Source of the DNA: Flavobacteriales bacterium
GTDB taxonomy: Bacteria > Bacteroidota > Bacteroidia > Flavobacteriales > Flavobacteriaceae
Length of the DNA stretch: 52,453 bases
Direction of reading: 5' to 3'
Assembly (NCBI GenBank): GCA_024643405.1
Contig: JAHENA010000008.1
Coordinates: 6,629 to 59,081, forward strand
Shown here: positions 19,801-27,821 of the stretch, piece after piece
Position numbering within the stretch: the first letter of the stretch is position 1
Layout: each line of letters begins with the position of its first letter
The notes under the pieces: model-generated
Databases searched by the model: none
Told to the model about the DNA's origin: nothing
Seen by the model: the letters and a program-made list of their open reading frames with translations, nothing else
Program-made: the position numbers and the translations under genes

Positions 19801-21488
19801 TCTGTTATACTAGCGCTGACATTGCTAGGTGGAATGTAACCATTTGTTGGTTGTGCTTCTACATTATCAGGTATTCCATCACCATCACTATCTATATCCA
19901 GAAAATTTAAAATATAATCTGAATCTTTTGAACTTTCTGCAACCACATAATTAACTGTCCCTATATTTGGCGAACTTTGAACAACATCTGGGATACCATC
20001 TGTTCCTACAATATTACTCACCACGCCATTTATATGGGGCTTTCCATGACCCGCTTCTTCAGCATCAAAAATGCCATCATTATCACTATCAAGATCAAAT
20101 AAATTTGCGATACCATCTCCATCTGTATCAAGATTTGAACCGGTTACTTTCACAGATCCCTCATCAAAATTTCCATAATCAGACATAGTCACAACAAACG
20201 AATATGTTCCCGGACTTAAAGTCACCGTTCCTTGAACCAACTTCCAAGGCGTCGCTTTGGAGGATCCATTCTGAACAGGGATTGCAATTGTTCCAGTATT
20301 GGCCACTAAAGTGGCCCCAGTATTATTATTTCCAATACCCGAATAAATAGCGAGTTTGGCTGTTGCTGAATTATTATTATCCCTCGGCGTAAAATAACCA
20401 GAATAAGTTATGTTTGTTGTAGATGTAATTCTAAATGATTGATATATATCTGCATTGCCATTAATATCAAAGTAATGTTGTTTAAACCCAACAAAATTAG
20501 TTTTAGTGTCGGCATCAAATGGCGGTCCGCCATTTCCGTAATCATAAACGCCCCCATCTACCTGAACAACATTTGGTGTCCCTCCAGACCCTAAACCGCC
20601 CGGTATTAAAATCCAAGGTAAAATAGTGGTTGCATTCACCCCTTCCCCAGCTTGATTATTCCCATTATTTGGCACAGGAACATTTTCAAATCCTCCGTAA
20701 CTTAAAATATTATTTTCTTGAGTATCTAAAATACCATCATTATCATCATCTAAATCTACTGAGTCTGCAATTCCATCAGCATCAAAATCCATAAACGCAT
20801 TTAAACTACCCCAAATATAATTATAATCGGTACCTGAGAATTGCCAACTTAAATTATCCATTCCAGGTGAAACTACTTTCAATGAACTATATAATTGCTC
20901 TGCTCCATTAGCATTAAGTTCATTCACTATAACTGTTTGTCCAGAACCTTGAGTAGCTGTTTTATCTTTTAAATACAAAAAGTCTAAAGCAAAACTATTT
21001 TTATCAAAAGCAACATTTTTTGATACATTACCTGATTTTCCATTAACTTTTTGAACGGGTGAAAAAACATTATCTTGATTTACATTACTAAAACTTGTGG
21101 CTGCTAAAGTTATATCAGCATTCTTACTTGTATTAATAGATAAAGTATTAGTTCCAGAAGGTGGATTAATTAATGTATAAACGGCTATTGTAACCGGTCC
21201 CTGTTTTGAACTCTCAACAAAGGTTAAATTTAAACCTCCATATGTTAAAGTGTTTATTTTATTAGTGTTTTCAGTTATTAATAATGATACTACCACAACA
21301 GAATTTGACAATCCTGCTGAAACCGTATGATTAACCGTTAAATTTTGTGATTCTTTGACACTTCCTGTTGCCGTTTGATCCACCAATATTTGTCCTGAGA
21401 CCGAATTCAAACTGAGAACTATAATTGCGAAGACTAAAAAATTTCTTGCATGCAAGTGAGATAATATAATATCTAAAGTAGGTTTCAT
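16842..21488 (-). CDS. Giant cell-surface protein: TSP3 calcium repeats, LamG domain, T9SS sorting tail
   Basis: A 1548-residue secreted protein. A signal peptide ends near residue 33 (LNSVSGQ). A beta-rich lectin-like region (35-230) is followed by D-x-D-x-D-G thrombospondin type 3 repeats at about 230-250, 455-480, 530-545 and 590-635 (for example DTDGDGI and DSDNDGIFD), which bind calcium. A LamG/concanavalin-like domain lies at about 683-885 (MAWVKSATGN, NEWHHIAGSF, IKIYVDGVL, GEIDEVRVF). A large beta-sandwich region and a C-terminal type A T9SS sorting domain (about 1470-1548, ending ITKKIMIN) complete it. It is expected to cross the outer membrane through the type IX system and be attached at the surface or released. 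Role in adhesion or glycan binding is inferred. It stands alone with its own promoter region and terminator. Confidence 0.88.
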   Translation of the reverse strand: MKPTLDIILSHLHARNFLVFAIIVLSLNSVSGQILVDQTATGSVKESQNLTVNHTVSAGLSNSVVVVSLLITENTNKINTLTYGGLNLTFVESSKQGPVTIAVYTLINPPSGTNTLSINTSKNADITLAATSFSNVNQDNVFSPVQKVNGKSGNVSKNVAFDKNSFALDFLYLKDKTATQGSGQTVIVNELNANGAEQLYSSLKVVSPGMDNLSWQFSGTDYNYIWGSLNAFMDFDADGIADSVDLDDDNDGILDTQENNILSYGGFENVPVPNNGNNQAGEGVNATTILPWILIPGGLGSGGTPNVVQVDGGVYDYGNGGPPFDADTKTNFVGFKQHYFDINGNADIYQSFRITSTTNITYSGYFTPRDNNNSATAKLAIYSGIGNNNTGATLVANTGTIAIPVQNGSSKATPWKLVQGTVTLSPGTYSFVVTMSDYGNFDEGSVKVTGSNLDTDGDGIANLFDLDSDNDGIFDAEEAGHGKPHINGVVSNIVGTDGIPDVVQSSPNIGTVNYVVAESSKDSDYILNFLDIDSDGDGIPDNVEAQPTNGYIPPSNVSASITDLNSNGVDDVYEFAMGGTDITQLEDTDGDGIKDYLDSDSNNDGTPDIDNNGQSNTVTNVDVDNDGLDDNMDAVTAYLDVNDEVSIGDLSNLVSVFGDTNNNINSGGDLDYRDYFDIIPPSSATLFFNGTNNYVSGSSFINGLNEITVMAWVKSATGNSTSMLIAGEDIALKLWLKNGNQPTFSISTNGISQQSVGACSCSIINLNEWHHIAGSFSASTGLIKIYVDGVLKESKSITGSALKVSNNASGVFEIGRFSNKSSNNQYFKGEIDEVRVFKTVLTDDQIQQMVYQEIEDNSGNVKGTVVPKNITDTVTSNPVSWANLLAYYPMTDIKNSLIYDYSGKNNNIRLHNIKTVQEQTAPMPYVSGSNGAWASQSTWLHGDVWDIEDCITNKDWSIIKISNDVTVNHTIKTSGLIIDANKTLTMQGDNLVENRWYLELNGTLNLEQDSQLIQTNHSDLVTSSTGKILRRQEGVASSYWYNYWGSPVGATSATTLIDNNASANNPNNTNFRLELLKDGAGFPVQFTSAYSQAGYISTYWLYTFMNGVTYWDWTKLSRTANIKPGVGYTQKGTGNVGTQEQYIFEGKPNNGTIKIDVTDKGGPGSVASVSATNYLLGNPYPSALDIHKFIDDNAGVISGTLQLWQQWSGSSHYLNEYNGGYAQVNKLGSTRAYQFVGFYGSNNGSQDGTKTPTKYLPVGQGFIAEVIANGQVVFNNGQRVFIKEADANGSYSNGSTFFKNGNSKSKGTETSSTAQDSLEFQKIRLEFNSVTGPATRRELLLGFSELTSDAYDYGYDAECGDLNNNDLNLNFEGKNMNIQAYSPITDDKVIPLNFKSSGNNSFEIKITELENIDGSQVIYLKDNLTGDYFDLTKDQAYSFSANAGKFNNRFEIVFQSESKALSVEDTQVTENFIYYKNNEHTIYVKKLNSEVKRFALINTLGQSVIELTNVPQETLNNGLKIPNVSTGTYIAWFRTDDNQVITKKIMIN

Positions 21489-21592
21489 AATGTTAAATTT
21501 CGATTTGGGAATCTTATTTATTCAATCATTAAATTTTAAAATCTAAAACTAAAATATGAATACTTGAGGGAAGTAATCTTGACTAAATGAAC

Positions 21593-21600
21593 CAAATATA
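21593..21600 (-). promoter_or_regulatory. Putative -7 promoter element for the giant gene
   Basis: Minus strand reads TATATTTG (full TAnnTTTG match), with a TTG 15 bp upstream (21616-21618). It implies a leader of about 100 nt before the ATG at 21488. Confidence 0.45.
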
Positions 21601-21640
21601 AGGTCCTCAATCAATCAATCGTTTACAAAATTAAACGCTA

Positions 21641-21661
21641 ATTGCTTGAAAAACAAGCAAT
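21641..21661. repeat. Inverted repeat ATTGCTTG-N5-CAAGCAAT
   Basis: Two perfect 8-bp arms around AAAAA, about 40 bp upstream of the -7 element of the giant gene. There is no T-run after it on either strand, so it looks more like a protein-binding site than a terminator. Confidence 0.55.
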
Positions 21662-22012
21662 CAACATTTCTTTTCGATAAAGCATCTATTTCTTGGGTTT
21701 AATGTAATATAAATGTAAAAAACTTCGATAACTGACATAACATTTAAACTTTAGTTATAGTGTTGTTCTTTTTCACTAAACAGAGATACTATTAGTAATA
21801 GGAATGAATAAGAGGGAAGCAATTACCTATTTAATCAAATTAATGATTTTTCAATAAATTAATTGGAACAATAGTAAGAATAAAAATGATTCCGACCAAA
21901 TAAATTGTTAATTTTTGTCGATGAAACGTTTATTTTTAACGCTCAAAGGGTGTTTTATCCGATAAATTGCAGTTTTATAAAACTAAACACATGTCTGAAG
22001 CAGAGTTTATAA

Positions 22013-23371
22013 CTAAAGAAGTTGATTCACCAAATCCTCAATTTTAGAAATGAGATGTATTTTAATCCCACTATTTTTTAAAGAAATTTTATTGTACTTA
22101 GAAACATAAATAGACGCAAATCCAAGTTTTTCTGCTTCAATAATACGTTGTTCAACCCGCTGCACGGGTCTAATTTCACCAGAAAGCCCGACCTCAGCCG
22201 CAAAACAAACGTCTTTATGTAATGGCGTATCCTCATTTGAGGATAAAATAGCTGCCACAACTGCCAAATCAATGGCGGGATCATCCACATTAATTCCACC
22301 GGTAATATTTAAAAAAACATCTTTAGCTCCTAAACGAAAGCCCGCTCGTTTTTCTAGAACAGCCAATAACATATTAAGACGCTTGGCATTAAAACCTGTA
22401 GCACTTCTTTGTGGCGTACCATAAACAGCCGTACTAACCAGCGCCTGAACTTCAATCATTAAAGGACGCATACCTTCTAAAGTAGCCGCAATGGCATTGC
22501 CTGATAAGTCTTCATCCTTTTTTGAAATTAAAATTTCTGACGGGTTAGACACTTCACGCAAACCAGATCCTTGCATTTCGTAAATACCAAGCTCATTCGT
22601 TGAGCCAAATCTGTTTTTATTGGCTCTTAAAATCCTAAAAACATGATTTCTGTCGCCTTCAAATTGTAAGACCGTATCTACCATATGTTCCAGTATTTTT
22701 GGCCCCGCTATATTCCCGTCTTTAGTAATATGACCAATTAAAATGACTGGTGTAGCGGTTTCTTTTGCAAATTGAATAAGCTCTGTAGTACATTCTTTAA
22801 TTTGCGAAATACTTCCTGAAGAAGATTCAATATAATCACTATGCAAGGTTTGGATAGAATCAATTACCACAATATCCGGTTTTAAGGACTCAATCTGTTT
22901 AAAGATGTTTTGTGTTTTAGTCTCAGTTAAAATATAGCAATTGGTAATCCCAGGGTAAATACGCTCTGCACGCATTTTAATTTGCTTTTGGCTTTCTTCA
23001 CCTGAAACATATAAAGTTTTATAAGGTAATTTTAAAGAAATTTGAAGAAGTAACGTGCTTTTACCAATACCTGGCTCCCCACCAAGCAGAATTAACGAAC
23101 CCGGAACAATGCCACCGCCCAAAACGCGATTAAACTCAACATCCATAGTATCTAACCTAGATTCCTGTGAAGTATCAATATCCTGAATTAATAAAGGTTT
23201 AGAAACACGCTTTACTGATGAGTCTGGCATTTTCCAGCCACTTTTCTCCTCCTTTTGCAAAACCTCTTCTACAATAGTATTCCACTCTTTACATGCCGTA
23301 CATTGTCCTTGCCATTTAGCATATTGAGTTCCGCAATTCTGACAAAAAAAAGTTGTTTTTACTTTAGCCAT
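22013..23371 (-). CDS. radA: DNA repair protein RadA (Sms)
   Basis: A RecA-like motor that promotes branch migration and processing of recombination intermediates. The 452 residues show the N-terminal C4 zinc finger (C10, C13, C24, C27), Walker A GEPGIGKST, the RadA-specific KNRFG (in RANKNRFGSTNELG), and a C-terminal Lon-protease-like domain (LNITGGINVDDPAIDLAVVAAIL) that has no protease role in this family. It begins directly at the end of the esterase-like gene (no spacer), the last gene of the panC to radA run on this strand. Confidence 0.96.
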   Translation of the reverse strand: MAKVKTTFFCQNCGTQYAKWQGQCTACKEWNTIVEEVLQKEEKSGWKMPDSSVKRVSKPLLIQDIDTSQESRLDTMDVEFNRVLGGGIVPGSLILLGGEPGIGKSTLLLQISLKLPYKTLYVSGEESQKQIKMRAERIYPGITNCYILTETKTQNIFKQIESLKPDIVVIDSIQTLHSDYIESSSGSISQIKECTTELIQFAKETATPVILIGHITKDGNIAGPKILEHMVDTVLQFEGDRNHVFRILRANKNRFGSTNELGIYEMQGSGLREVSNPSEILISKKDEDLSGNAIAATLEGMRPLMIEVQALVSTAVYGTPQRSATGFNAKRLNMLLAVLEKRAGFRLGAKDVFLNITGGINVDDPAIDLAVVAAILSSNEDTPLHKDVCFAAEVGLSGEIRPVQRVEQRIIEAEKLGFASIYVSKYNKISLKNSGIKIHLISKIEDLVNQLL

Positions 23372-24520
23372 TTAGTATCCAAAATCTGCTTTAATAGCAT
23401 CTGCCTTCTCTAACATTATGTCTTTTGTGATGCCCCCAATTTCTTCAAATGCATATCCGGACTGATAGGTTCTCATGGCTTTTTTTGGCTCCCCTGATTC
23501 TTCATAAAAACGTGCTAGATAATAAGTCCCTAATAATGTTTCAGGGTATTCATCCCGGGCCATTTTACCTAATTCTTCAAAATATTGAAATTCTTTCTTT
23601 TTCTCAATAGATGCTTCAATGGCTTTAAAGTCATTTATTAGAATTTGTTTTTCAATACCAAACAATTCTCTTATAGTTTTATATTTCTCCTGAAGATAAA
23701 CAACCGGAGAAGACTCCAATTTTAAGATTGTTTCTTTGTATTCATCCTTACTAATAGGCTGAAATACAGAAAAAATAGCTTCTATAGCTTTTGGCAATGC
23801 ATGGGTAGGAACTGCATAATGGGATGAACCATCAAATTTATCATAATAGAAGTGCAGGTTTTTATTGTCAAGACTTGACAGACTATTATTTAATTCTTCC
23901 GTTCCTTTTAATATTTCAGGCACATCATTAGTTGAAGTCGCTAAATAATAAAAGATCTTACCATCAAAATTAAGAAGTCTATCTGAAACAAATGCCTTCA
24001 TTTTAGGAGCAAGCTCAGGGCTTATAACAAAATATGCCTGAAACAATGGCTGCTGCTTTAGCATAAAATAATTTATAAAATTAGCTGTTTCACCATGCCC
24101 TACCGCCACTTTAAAATTTCCAATTTTATATTTGCTCTGAATATGAGGTATTAACTCTGCACCAATAAATTCAAAAAATTTAGCCCCCGTATCGATTGGA
24201 AGTGAATTTTGCTCAGAATACAAACTATCATCATATCTCTTATCAATCTGATTAATGCCTACCACAATAGACTCAGGCATTTCCTCCCAATAAGAAAAAT
24301 AATCCACATTACCTGCAACCGCTTCAAACATGTAATCAGCGTCTAATACAATAAACAAAGGATATGTCTTTTTATCATTCTTATCATATCCTCTAGGAAG
24401 TTGTATTTTAAGTTCTCTCGATTCCCCTAATTTATTAGACTCAAAAGCTTCATAAATAACTTGGGCACTTAAAATATGGAATGAAAACACCAATAATAAA
24501 AAGCAAAAAACTGATTTCAT
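23372..24520 (-). CDS. Secreted esterase-like alpha/beta-hydrolase lacking the nucleophile serine
   Basis: The 382 residues start with a signal peptide (1-19). Residues 20-265 follow the putative esterase (PF00756, Fes/EstD-like) pattern: LKIQLPRGYDKNDKKTYPLF, LDADYMFEAVAG, ESIVVGINQIDKRYDD. At the nucleophile elbow, where GxSxG is expected, the frame reads VAVGHGETANF, with Gly143 in place of serine. The DNA is unambiguous (GGG CAT GGT GAA). A TPR-like C-terminal part follows (EYPETLLGTYYLARFYEESGEPKKAMRTYQ). It probably binds rather than cleaves esters, or uses another residue. It sits between the YbhN-like gene (74-bp gap) and radA. Confidence 0.75.
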   Translation of the reverse strand: MKSVFCFLLLVFSFHILSAQVIYEAFESNKLGESRELKIQLPRGYDKNDKKTYPLFIVLDADYMFEAVAGNVDYFSYWEEMPESIVVGINQIDKRYDDSLYSEQNSLPIDTGAKFFEFIGAELIPHIQSKYKIGNFKVAVGHGETANFINYFMLKQQPLFQAYFVISPELAPKMKAFVSDRLLNFDGKIFYYLATSTNDVPEILKGTEELNNSLSSLDNKNLHFYYDKFDGSSHYAVPTHALPKAIEAIFSVFQPISKDEYKETILKLESSPVVYLQEKYKTIRELFGIEKQILINDFKAIEASIEKKKEFQYFEELGKMARDEYPETLLGTYYLARFYEESGEPKKAMRTYQSGYAFEEIGGITKDIMLEKADAIKADFGY

Positions 24521-24594
24521 ATATTTGACTTAAACATTAATTTATGGCAAGGTAACAAATAAAGCGAAAGTTTAAAAACAAAGTATTCTAATAC

Positions 24595-25575
24595 TTATTC
24601 CGGATTTATAGTCGATTTTTTTTGCGCTTTTCTATTGTTAATAGGCAAGTAAATTAATGAGATTCCACCTAATAGAATAATCATGAGCGTTTGTGATGAC
24701 CAAATAATCCAGCCAAAAGCCAAGCTAGGTTCTTTAGCGATATCAAAAATTGAAAATGCGGCATAAATGGCTAACGGATAAGACCCAATACCGCCATTTG
24801 TTGCTGCAATACTAAAACTTGCAGATATAAACCCAATCAAAATAGCACCTAACGAAATATCATGTAATTCTTCAACTGCCAAAGAAGTGGTATAAAACAT
24901 AAGCACATACATCACCCAAATGAAAAGAGAATGAAAAATAAATGGCCATTTTTTTTCCATTTTGAAAATACTAAAAACACCTTCTATTAGTCCTTTTATA
25001 AAAGACTTAAGTTTAATCGCAACCGGTAAATCACTGTGCTTAATAATTTTTAAAAGTCCAAATATCATTAAGACAAAAGCAACAAGTCCTATAAAAATTT
25101 TAGTGAGATTAAATTTGGCAATCAAAAAGCTATAAATAAAATCAAACTGCAAAAACAAGGTTATAAAAATAATTCCCGCCATAAGAATTAAATCCGCAAT
25201 TCGTTCAGAAACTATGGTACCAAATCCCTTTTCAAAAGGGACTTTTTCATAATTCGAGAGAATGGAAGCTCTTGCAACTTCACCAGCTCTTGGAATTGTA
25301 AAATTAATTAAATAGCCTGCAAATACTGCCATCACACTATTTCCAAATTTAATTTTATAGCCTAATGGCTCAAGCATAAATAACCACCGATAGGCCCTTG
25401 AAAGATGACTCAATAATCCAAAAAACAATCCAATGATTATCCATTTATAATCAGCTTTTTTTAAATATACATATAACTCATCTAAAGAAACTTTTGATAG
25501 AGAATACCAAACCAAAAAAACTCCCAAGAATAATGGGAGTATAATCTTTAGGAATATTTTTAAATTTTTGGACAA
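24595..25575 (-). CDS. YbhN/LPG-synthase-TM-like flippase family membrane protein
   Basis: An integral inner-membrane protein of 326 residues with about eight hydrophobic segments, of the family related to the transmembrane half of MprF (lysylphosphatidylglycerol synthase TM region, formerly UPF0104). Diagnostic stretches are LSHLSRAYRWLFMLEPLG, FTIPRAGEVARASILSNYE, GFGTIVSERIADLI and AATNGGIGSYPLAIYAAF. The soluble aminoacyl-transferase half is absent, so it would flip or bind lipids rather than aminoacylate them. It begins 4 bp after the panD stop and is expected to be co-transcribed with panC-panD. Substrate unknown. Confidence 0.85.
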   Translation of the reverse strand: MSKNLKIFLKIILPLFLGVFLVWYSLSKVSLDELYVYLKKADYKWIIIGLFFGLLSHLSRAYRWLFMLEPLGYKIKFGNSVMAVFAGYLINFTIPRAGEVARASILSNYEKVPFEKGFGTIVSERIADLILMAGIIFITLFLQFDFIYSFLIAKFNLTKIFIGLVAFVLMIFGLLKIIKHSDLPVAIKLKSFIKGLIEGVFSIFKMEKKWPFIFHSLFIWVMYVLMFYTTSLAVEELHDISLGAILIGFISASFSIAATNGGIGSYPLAIYAAFSIFDIAKEPSLAFGWIIWSSQTLMIILLGGISLIYLPINNRKAQKKSTINPE

Positions 25576-25579
25576 AAGG

Positions 25580-25930
25580 CTATTTTAATAGGTTGGTAGC
25601 TTCATCTGGAAAGACCAAAGACGGCTTGAACGTTTTTGCTTCTTCAATATCCATAAAAGCATAGGTTATCAATATTAACGTGTCTCCAACAGCAACTTTT
25701 CTAGCTGCTGCGCCGTTAAGTGTAATTTCACCACTATTTCTAGGCCCAGGAATAACATAAGTATCTAAGCGTTCACCATTGTCATTGTTAACAATCTGAA
25801 CTTTTTCTCCCTGAATAATATTGGCAGCCTCCATTAAATCTTCGTCAATAGTTATGCTCCCTATATAGTTAAGGTCTGCTCCTGTGCATTTTACCCTGTG
25901 AATCTTCGATTTTACTACTTGAATTTGCAT
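25580..25930 (-). CDS. panD: Aspartate 1-decarboxylase
   Basis: Makes beta-alanine from aspartate for pantothenate synthesis, using a pyruvoyl group formed by self-cleavage. Its 116 residues are the standard length. The processing site is G24-S25 in [14 protein letters not shown], and the conserved RLDTYVIPG and [13 protein letters not shown] follow. It lies 13 bp after panC, so both halves of pantothenate assembly are made together. Confidence 0.96.
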   Translation of the reverse strand: MQIQVVKSKIHRVKCTGADLNYIGSITIDEDLMEAANIIQGEKVQIVNNDNGERLDTYVIPGPRNSGEITLNGAAARKVAVGDTLILITYAFMDIEEAKTFKPSLVFPDEATNLLK

Positions 25931-25943
25931 GTGGCAAAGATAA

Positions 25944-26792
25944 TTAATTTAATGCGATATTATCTATTAGTCTAATTTCACCAGCATATACCGCTATAAA
26001 TGCTCTGTATTTTTTATTTTTTGACTTTCTTTGAATCTCTTTTAAAGTGTTCACTTCAGAAATATTGAAATATTCCAATTTTAAAATATCCGTATTTTCA
26101 AATTGTCTTGTTACCCATTTAGAAACTTTATCAGCACTTTTTGTGCCAAAAAGAATTTTGGCAGCCTTCAATGTTTGATAAATAAAAGGGGCCTCCTTTT
26201 TTTGAAGCTCTGTCAATCGCGTGTTGCGTGAGCTCATTGCAAGGCCATTTTTTTCTCTATGTATTTTACAACCCACAACATTAACAGGAAGTTTATATTT
26301 ACTTACTAGTTTTTTAATTATTTGCAATTGTTGATAATCTTTTTCTCCAAAATAGGCATTGTCAGGTCTTACAATTTCAAATAATCGCTTTACAACAGTG
26401 CCTACACCATTAAAATGGCCTTGTCTAAACTTACCTTCCATTTCATATTCAAGCCCGTCAAAATCAAAATGCTGGGAAGTTGTATTGCCTTCATACATCA
26501 CTTCAACGGAAGGTGCAAAAACCAAAATATCTTTAGAAATGGATTCTAAAAGAGCAATGTCATGTTCTATAGTTCTCGGGTATTTTTCAAGATCCTCGAT
26601 GCTATTAAATTGTGTAGGATTGACAAAGACACTTACAATCACTTTATCATTATTAGTCAATGCCTTTTCAACTAAAGCTAAATGCCCTTTATGTAATGCG
26701 CCCATTGTAGGCACAAAACCAATTGTGAGTCGTTGCGCTTTAAAGGCATCAACAACCTCTGAAATTTGCTCTTTATTTGAAAATATCTTCAC
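25944..26792 (-). CDS. panC: Pantothenate synthetase
   Basis: Joins pantoate and beta-alanine with ATP. The 282-residue class I-like nucleotidyltransferase shows [16 protein letters not shown] (HxGH at H34-H37), [10 protein letters not shown], the [10 protein letters not shown] block and [11 protein letters not shown] near the KMSKS position. First gene of the panC-panD-YbhN-like-esterase-radA run, with a -7-like element 25 bp before its start. panB is not in the window. Confidence 0.97.
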   Translation of the reverse strand: MKIFSNKEQISEVVDAFKAQRLTIGFVPTMGALHKGHLALVEKALTNNDKVIVSVFVNPTQFNSIEDLEKYPRTIEHDIALLESISKDILVFAPSVEVMYEGNTTSQHFDFDGLEYEMEGKFRQGHFNGVGTVVKRLFEIVRPDNAYFGEKDYQQLQIIKKLVSKYKLPVNVVGCKIHREKNGLAMSSRNTRLTELQKKEAPFIYQTLKAAKILFGTKSADKVSKWVTRQFENTDILKLEYFNISEVNTLKEIQRKSKNKKYRAFIAVYAGEIRLIDNIALN

Positions 26793-26816
26793 TTTTTAAT
26801 AAAAAATTAACGGGTG

Positions 26817-26824
26817 CAAACTTA
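26817..26824 (-). promoter_or_regulatory. Putative -7 promoter element for panC
   Basis: Minus strand reads TAAGTTTG (full TAnnTTTG match), 25 bp before the ATG at 26792. No TTG at ideal spacing. Confidence 0.45.
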
Positions 26825-26855
26825 AGATTTTACAATCAATTTGCATAAATTTTTG

Positions 26856-26863
26856 TACTTTTG
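26856..26863 (+). promoter_or_regulatory. Putative -7 promoter element for the glycogen-synthase-like gene
   Basis: TACTTTTG matches TAnnTTTG; a TTG lies 12 bp upstream (26841-26843), closer than usual. It would give a leader of about 120 nt before 26989. Confidence 0.45.
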
Positions 26864-26988
26864 CGTGTTTTTTATTCTGAATTTTCGAAAAGAACCCAAT
26901 TTATGATATGCGGTCACTTCAATTTTTTCATTGTAAACAGTAGAATTTCAGCTAACATAAACCATTAAAAAACACCAAAAACGAATAT

Positions 26989-27798
26989 ATGAAAGATAAG
27001 AGGATATTGTATGTATCATCTGAAGTAGTGCCTTATTTGCCTGAAACTGAAATTTCTTCAATGTCATTTGAAGCCCCTAGATTAGTAAATCAACAAGGTG
27101 GTCAAATAAGAATATTCATGCCCAGATACGGAAATATTAATGAGAGAAGACATCAATTACATGAAGTTATCAGACTATCTGGCATCAACTTGGTGATAAA
27201 TGATTTAGACATGCCTCTTATTATTAAAGTAGCCTCTATCCCAAAAGAACGAATTCAAGTTTATTTCATTGATAATGATGAATATTTTAAGAGAAAAGCA
27301 ACTTTAACAGATGAAAACGGGAATTTATTTCCAGATAATGATGAACGTGCTATATTTTTTGCGAAAGGTGTTATTGAAACTGTTAAAAAATTAAATTGGT
27401 CTCCAGATGTCATACATGTTCATGGATGGTTGGCATCATTATTGCCTTTATATTTGAAAGAATATTATAAAGACGAACCATTATTTAGTGATAGTAAAAT
27501 AGTTACTTCCGTTTACAATCAAAGTTTTGAAGAAACGTTAAATGTAGATATGTTAAACAAAATTAAATTTGATAATATTGACGAAGACCAAATTAAAGTT
27601 TTGGAAGCGCCTTCATATATCAACTTAATGAAAATTGCTATTAATCATTCAGATGCGCTAATTGTTGGCTCTGAAAGTATCCCAAAAGATTTAGAAACGT
27701 ATTTAAAACAATCAAAAAAACCGGTTTTAGAATATAAGTATAAAGACGAGTTTGGTGAAGCTTACACAGAATTTTTAAATTCTAAAGTATTAAGTTAA
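26989..27798 (+). CDS. Glycogen/starch synthase N-terminal-domain protein (probably non-catalytic)
   Basis: At 269 residues this covers only the N-terminal half of a GT5 glycogen synthase (usual length about 480). The opening RILYVSSEVVPYLPE and VRIFMPRYG-like IRIFMPRYGNINERR, plus DVIHVHGWLASLLPLYLKEYY, follow the family, but the catalytic KTGGL loop is replaced by PETEIS and the whole C-terminal nucleotide-sugar domain is missing. It is intact and in frame, not a recent truncation remnant. It is followed 23 bp later by the DUF4270 lipoprotein gene and then glmS. It may be a sugar sensor or scaffold; function is unknown. Confidence 0.8.
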   Translation: MKDKRILYVSSEVVPYLPETEISSMSFEAPRLVNQQGGQIRIFMPRYGNINERRHQLHEVIRLSGINLVINDLDMPLIIKVASIPKERIQVYFIDNDEYFKRKATLTDENGNLFPDNDERAIFFAKGVIETVKKLNWSPDVIHVHGWLASLLPLYLKEYYKDEPLFSDSKIVTSVYNQSFEETLNVDMLNKIKFDNIDEDQIKVLEAPSYINLMKIAINHSDALIVGSESIPKDLETYLKQSKKPVLEYKYKDEFGEAYTEFLNSKVLS

Positions 27799-27821
27799 CC
27801 TATTTCCCTTCCAAATAAGCT

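Larger units (their letters stand above)
21489..22012. other. 524-bp AT-rich non-coding gap upstream of the giant gene
   Basis: No credible gene is seen on either strand; the longest frames are under 20 codons. It holds a -7-like element at 21593-21600, a TCAATCAATCAATC run (21607-21620) and an inverted repeat (21641-21661). The side next to radA (about 21700-22012) shows no terminator or RNA gene that I can support. Confidence 0.6.

Noticed and set aside
16842-21488. Plus-strand frames inside the giant gene (for example 18374-18559 and 19967-20188)
   Set aside because: Antisense shadows of a continuous 1548-codon frame with signal peptide, TSP3, LamG and T9SS features.
21990-22046. Small plus-strand frame (about 18 codons) beginning MSEAEF at the radA end
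   Set aside because: Too short, it overlaps the radA 3' end antisense and has no promoter match; no reason to call it a gene.
26989-27798. Truncated pseudogene of glycogen synthase
   Set aside because: No remnant of the C-terminal half follows; a normal stop and a closely spaced downstream gene indicate a stable short protein.
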